This document shows, piece after piece, positions 63,042-64,000 of a stretch of 64,000 nucleotides of DNA. This DNA is from Paracoccaceae bacterium. Lineage in GTDB: Bacteria > Pseudomonadota > Alphaproteobacteria > Rhodobacterales > Rhodobacteraceae. The stretch lies in contig JAUYQR010000011.1 of assembly GCA_030697175.1 (NCBI GenBank), positions 558,001 to 622,000 on the forward strand, read 5' to 3'. Below the pieces are notes generated by a model that saw only the letters and a list, made by a program, of their open reading frames with translations, was not told where the DNA came from and made no database searches. The position numbers and the translations under genes are program-made. Numbering within the stretch: the stretch's first letter is position 1; each line of letters begins with the position of its first letter.

Positions 63042-63836
63042 ATGGATTTTGCACAACTTGTGCCGGTGATGCGCCGGCTGGCGCTGGAAGCGGGCGACCG
63101 GATCATGGAGGTCTACAACGGGCCGGACTTCGAGGTGAAGGCAAAGGGCGATGCAAGCCCGGTGACCGAAGCCGACGAAGCCGCCGATGCGCTGATCTCG
63201 GCCGGGCTGCGCGCGGCGTTTCCTTCGGTGCCGCTGATTACCGAAGAGCAGGCCGACAGCCATGCGTTGCAGGCGCAGACATTTCTGATCGTCGACCCGC
63301 TGGACGGAACCAAGGAGTTCGTCCAGCGACGCGGCGATTTCACCGTGAACATTGCCTATGTCGAGGCGGGCGTGCCGTTGCGCGGAGTAGTCTATGCCCC
63401 GGCGCAGGGACGGCTGTTCTATACGCTCGCGGATGGCCGGTCGGTCGAGGAACACGGACCGTTGGCGAAAGACCAAGCCGGGCCATGCCGGATGATTTCG
63501 GTTTCTCGGCCCGACAACGCCGCCTTGCGGGTGGTGGCGTCGAAGTCGCATCGCGACGCGGCGACCGATGCCTATATCGGGAAATATGCCGTTGCCGACA
63601 TGAAAAGCGCGGGCAGCAGCCTGAAGTTCTGTCTGGTGGCGACCGGCGAGGCGGATCTTTACCCTCGTCTGGGGCGCACGATGGAATGGGATACGGCGGC
63701 GGGTGATGCCGTGTTGCGCGGGGCAGGCGGGCAGGTGGTTCGCTTTGACGGTCACGCATCGCTTGGCTATGGCAAGCCCGGCTGGGACAACCCCTTCTTC
63801 ATCGCCTATGCGCCGGGTGTGGAGCTGAAGCCATGA
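63042..63836 (+). CDS. cysQ: 3'(2'),5'-bisphosphate nucleotidase
   Basis: A 264-residue inositol-monophosphatase-fold enzyme that hydrolyses PAP left from sulfate activation and transfer. Metal motifs 'DPLDGTKEFVQRRGDF', 'EADEAADALI' and 'EWDTAAGDAVL' are intact. The window's sulfotransferase-like gene would make PAP, but cysQ is a general housekeeping enzyme. Its stop overlaps the next start (ATGA). Confidence 0.93.
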   Translation: MDFAQLVPVMRRLALEAGDRIMEVYNGPDFEVKAKGDASPVTEADEAADALISAGLRAAFPSVPLITEEQADSHALQAQTFLIVDPLDGTKEFVQRRGDFTVNIAYVEAGVPLRGVVYAPAQGRLFYTLADGRSVEEHGPLAKDQAGPCRMISVSRPDNAALRVVASKSHRDAATDAYIGKYAVADMKSAGSSLKFCLVATGEADLYPRLGRTMEWDTAAGDAVLRGAGGQVVRFDGHASLGYGKPGWDNPFFIAYAPGVELKP

Positions 63837-64000
63837 GCGTCTTGATCGCGATTCCCGCGCGCTATGCAAGCACCCGTTATCCCGGCAAGCCCTTGGTTTC
63901 GTTGCGTGGCCCAGACGGAGATAAAACCCTGATCCGCCGTAGTTGGGAAGCTGCAAAAGCGGTGCAGGGCGTGGACCGGGTGGTTGTCGCGACCGATGAC
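63833..64000 (+). CDS. kdsB: 3-deoxy-manno-octulosonate cytidylyltransferase, 3'-truncated
   Basis: The first 56 codons of a nucleotidyltransferase: 'MSVLIAIPARYASTRYPGKPL' is the CMP-Kdo synthetase N-terminal P-loop-like motif (R-x-x-S-x-R-x-P-G-K type), then 'VQGVDRVVVATDD'. It makes CMP-Kdo for lipopolysaccharide or Kdo-containing capsule. Located next to an ABC-2 polysaccharide permease, it may be the capsule copy rather than the LPS one. Confidence 0.88.
   Translation, partial: MSVLIAIPARYASTRYPGKPLVSLRGPDGDKTLIRRSWEAAKAVQGVDRVVVATDD

Noticed and set aside
1-64000. tRNA, rRNA or CRISPR features
   Set aside because: No clover-leaf with conserved TTC-loop sequence, rRNA stretch or regular direct repeats with spacers was seen on reading; a covariance-model tRNA/rRNA scan and a CRISPR finder would settle it.

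Overview
The window is GC-rich bacterial chromosome, almost fully coding, and reads as an alphaproteobacterium of the Rhodobacteraceae type. The evidence is gene content and order: a rhaSTPQ/rhaM sugar cluster, hslO-NUDIX-cca, YjbH/YjbF, tamA-tamB, rimP-nusA-ylxR-infB, a PstS-OmpA fusion, dnaK-dnaJ, a 'SFPASDPP' small protein, and the frequent ATGA/TTGA stop-start overlaps. I found no rRNA, tRNA or CRISPR array.

Layout. (1) 1-11428: a 13-gene (+) operon for a 6-deoxy sugar, probably L-rhamnose. It holds an ABC importer (binding protein cut by the window edge, ATPase, two permeases), a GntR/FadR regulator, a mutarotase and seven enzymes: Gfo/Idh/MocA dehydrogenase, acetoacetate decarboxylase-like enzyme, two SDRs, D-2-hydroxyacid dehydrogenase, FAH-type hydrolase and enolase-superfamily dehydratase. 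Together they suggest a non-phosphorylating route via 2-keto-3-deoxy and 2,4-diketo sugar acids to pyruvate plus lactate. (2) 11500-20000: msrA, a class IV aminotransferase coupled to a sulfotransferase-like gene, argG, ilvA, an Hpt protein divergent from a receiver-PP2C phosphatase, NUDIX and Hsp33. (3) 20000-33400: CoA-type NUDIX, CCA-adding enzyme, a two-subunit ABC exporter, an Fe-S RNA methyltransferase, two L,D-transpeptidases with a CAP lipoprotein between them, a 59-residue secreted peptide, ferrochelatase, a methyltransferase, ComF, glutaredoxin, an amidase and MarR. (4) 33482-41614: YjbH/YjbF exopolysaccharide pair and TamA/TamB outer-membrane assembly. (5) 41776-47370: rimP-nusA-ylxR-infB, with a terminator-like hairpin in the leader and another across the nusA stop.

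(6) 47371-49773 is a 2.4-kb graveyard, the only long stretch without an intact gene. A decayed IS3 transposase lies beside a phage head-morphogenesis fragment and a phage lysozyme fragment; a frameshifted Mu/TniA-type transposase fragment has cut the lysozyme at about 48900. (7) 49774-64000: mutT, argJ, a parvulin isomerase, secA, an unknown secreted protein, the PstS-OmpA fusion, radC, dnaJ, dnaK, a polysaccharide-type ABC-2 permease, cysQ and the first 56 codons of kdsB. The right edge probably opens a Kdo/capsule cluster.

Most gene identities are secure from family motifs. The least certain are the exact sugar used by the first operon, the roles of the decarboxylase-like and sulfotransferase-like enzymes, the 300-residue secreted protein, and all promoter and RNA-structure calls, which were made by eye.
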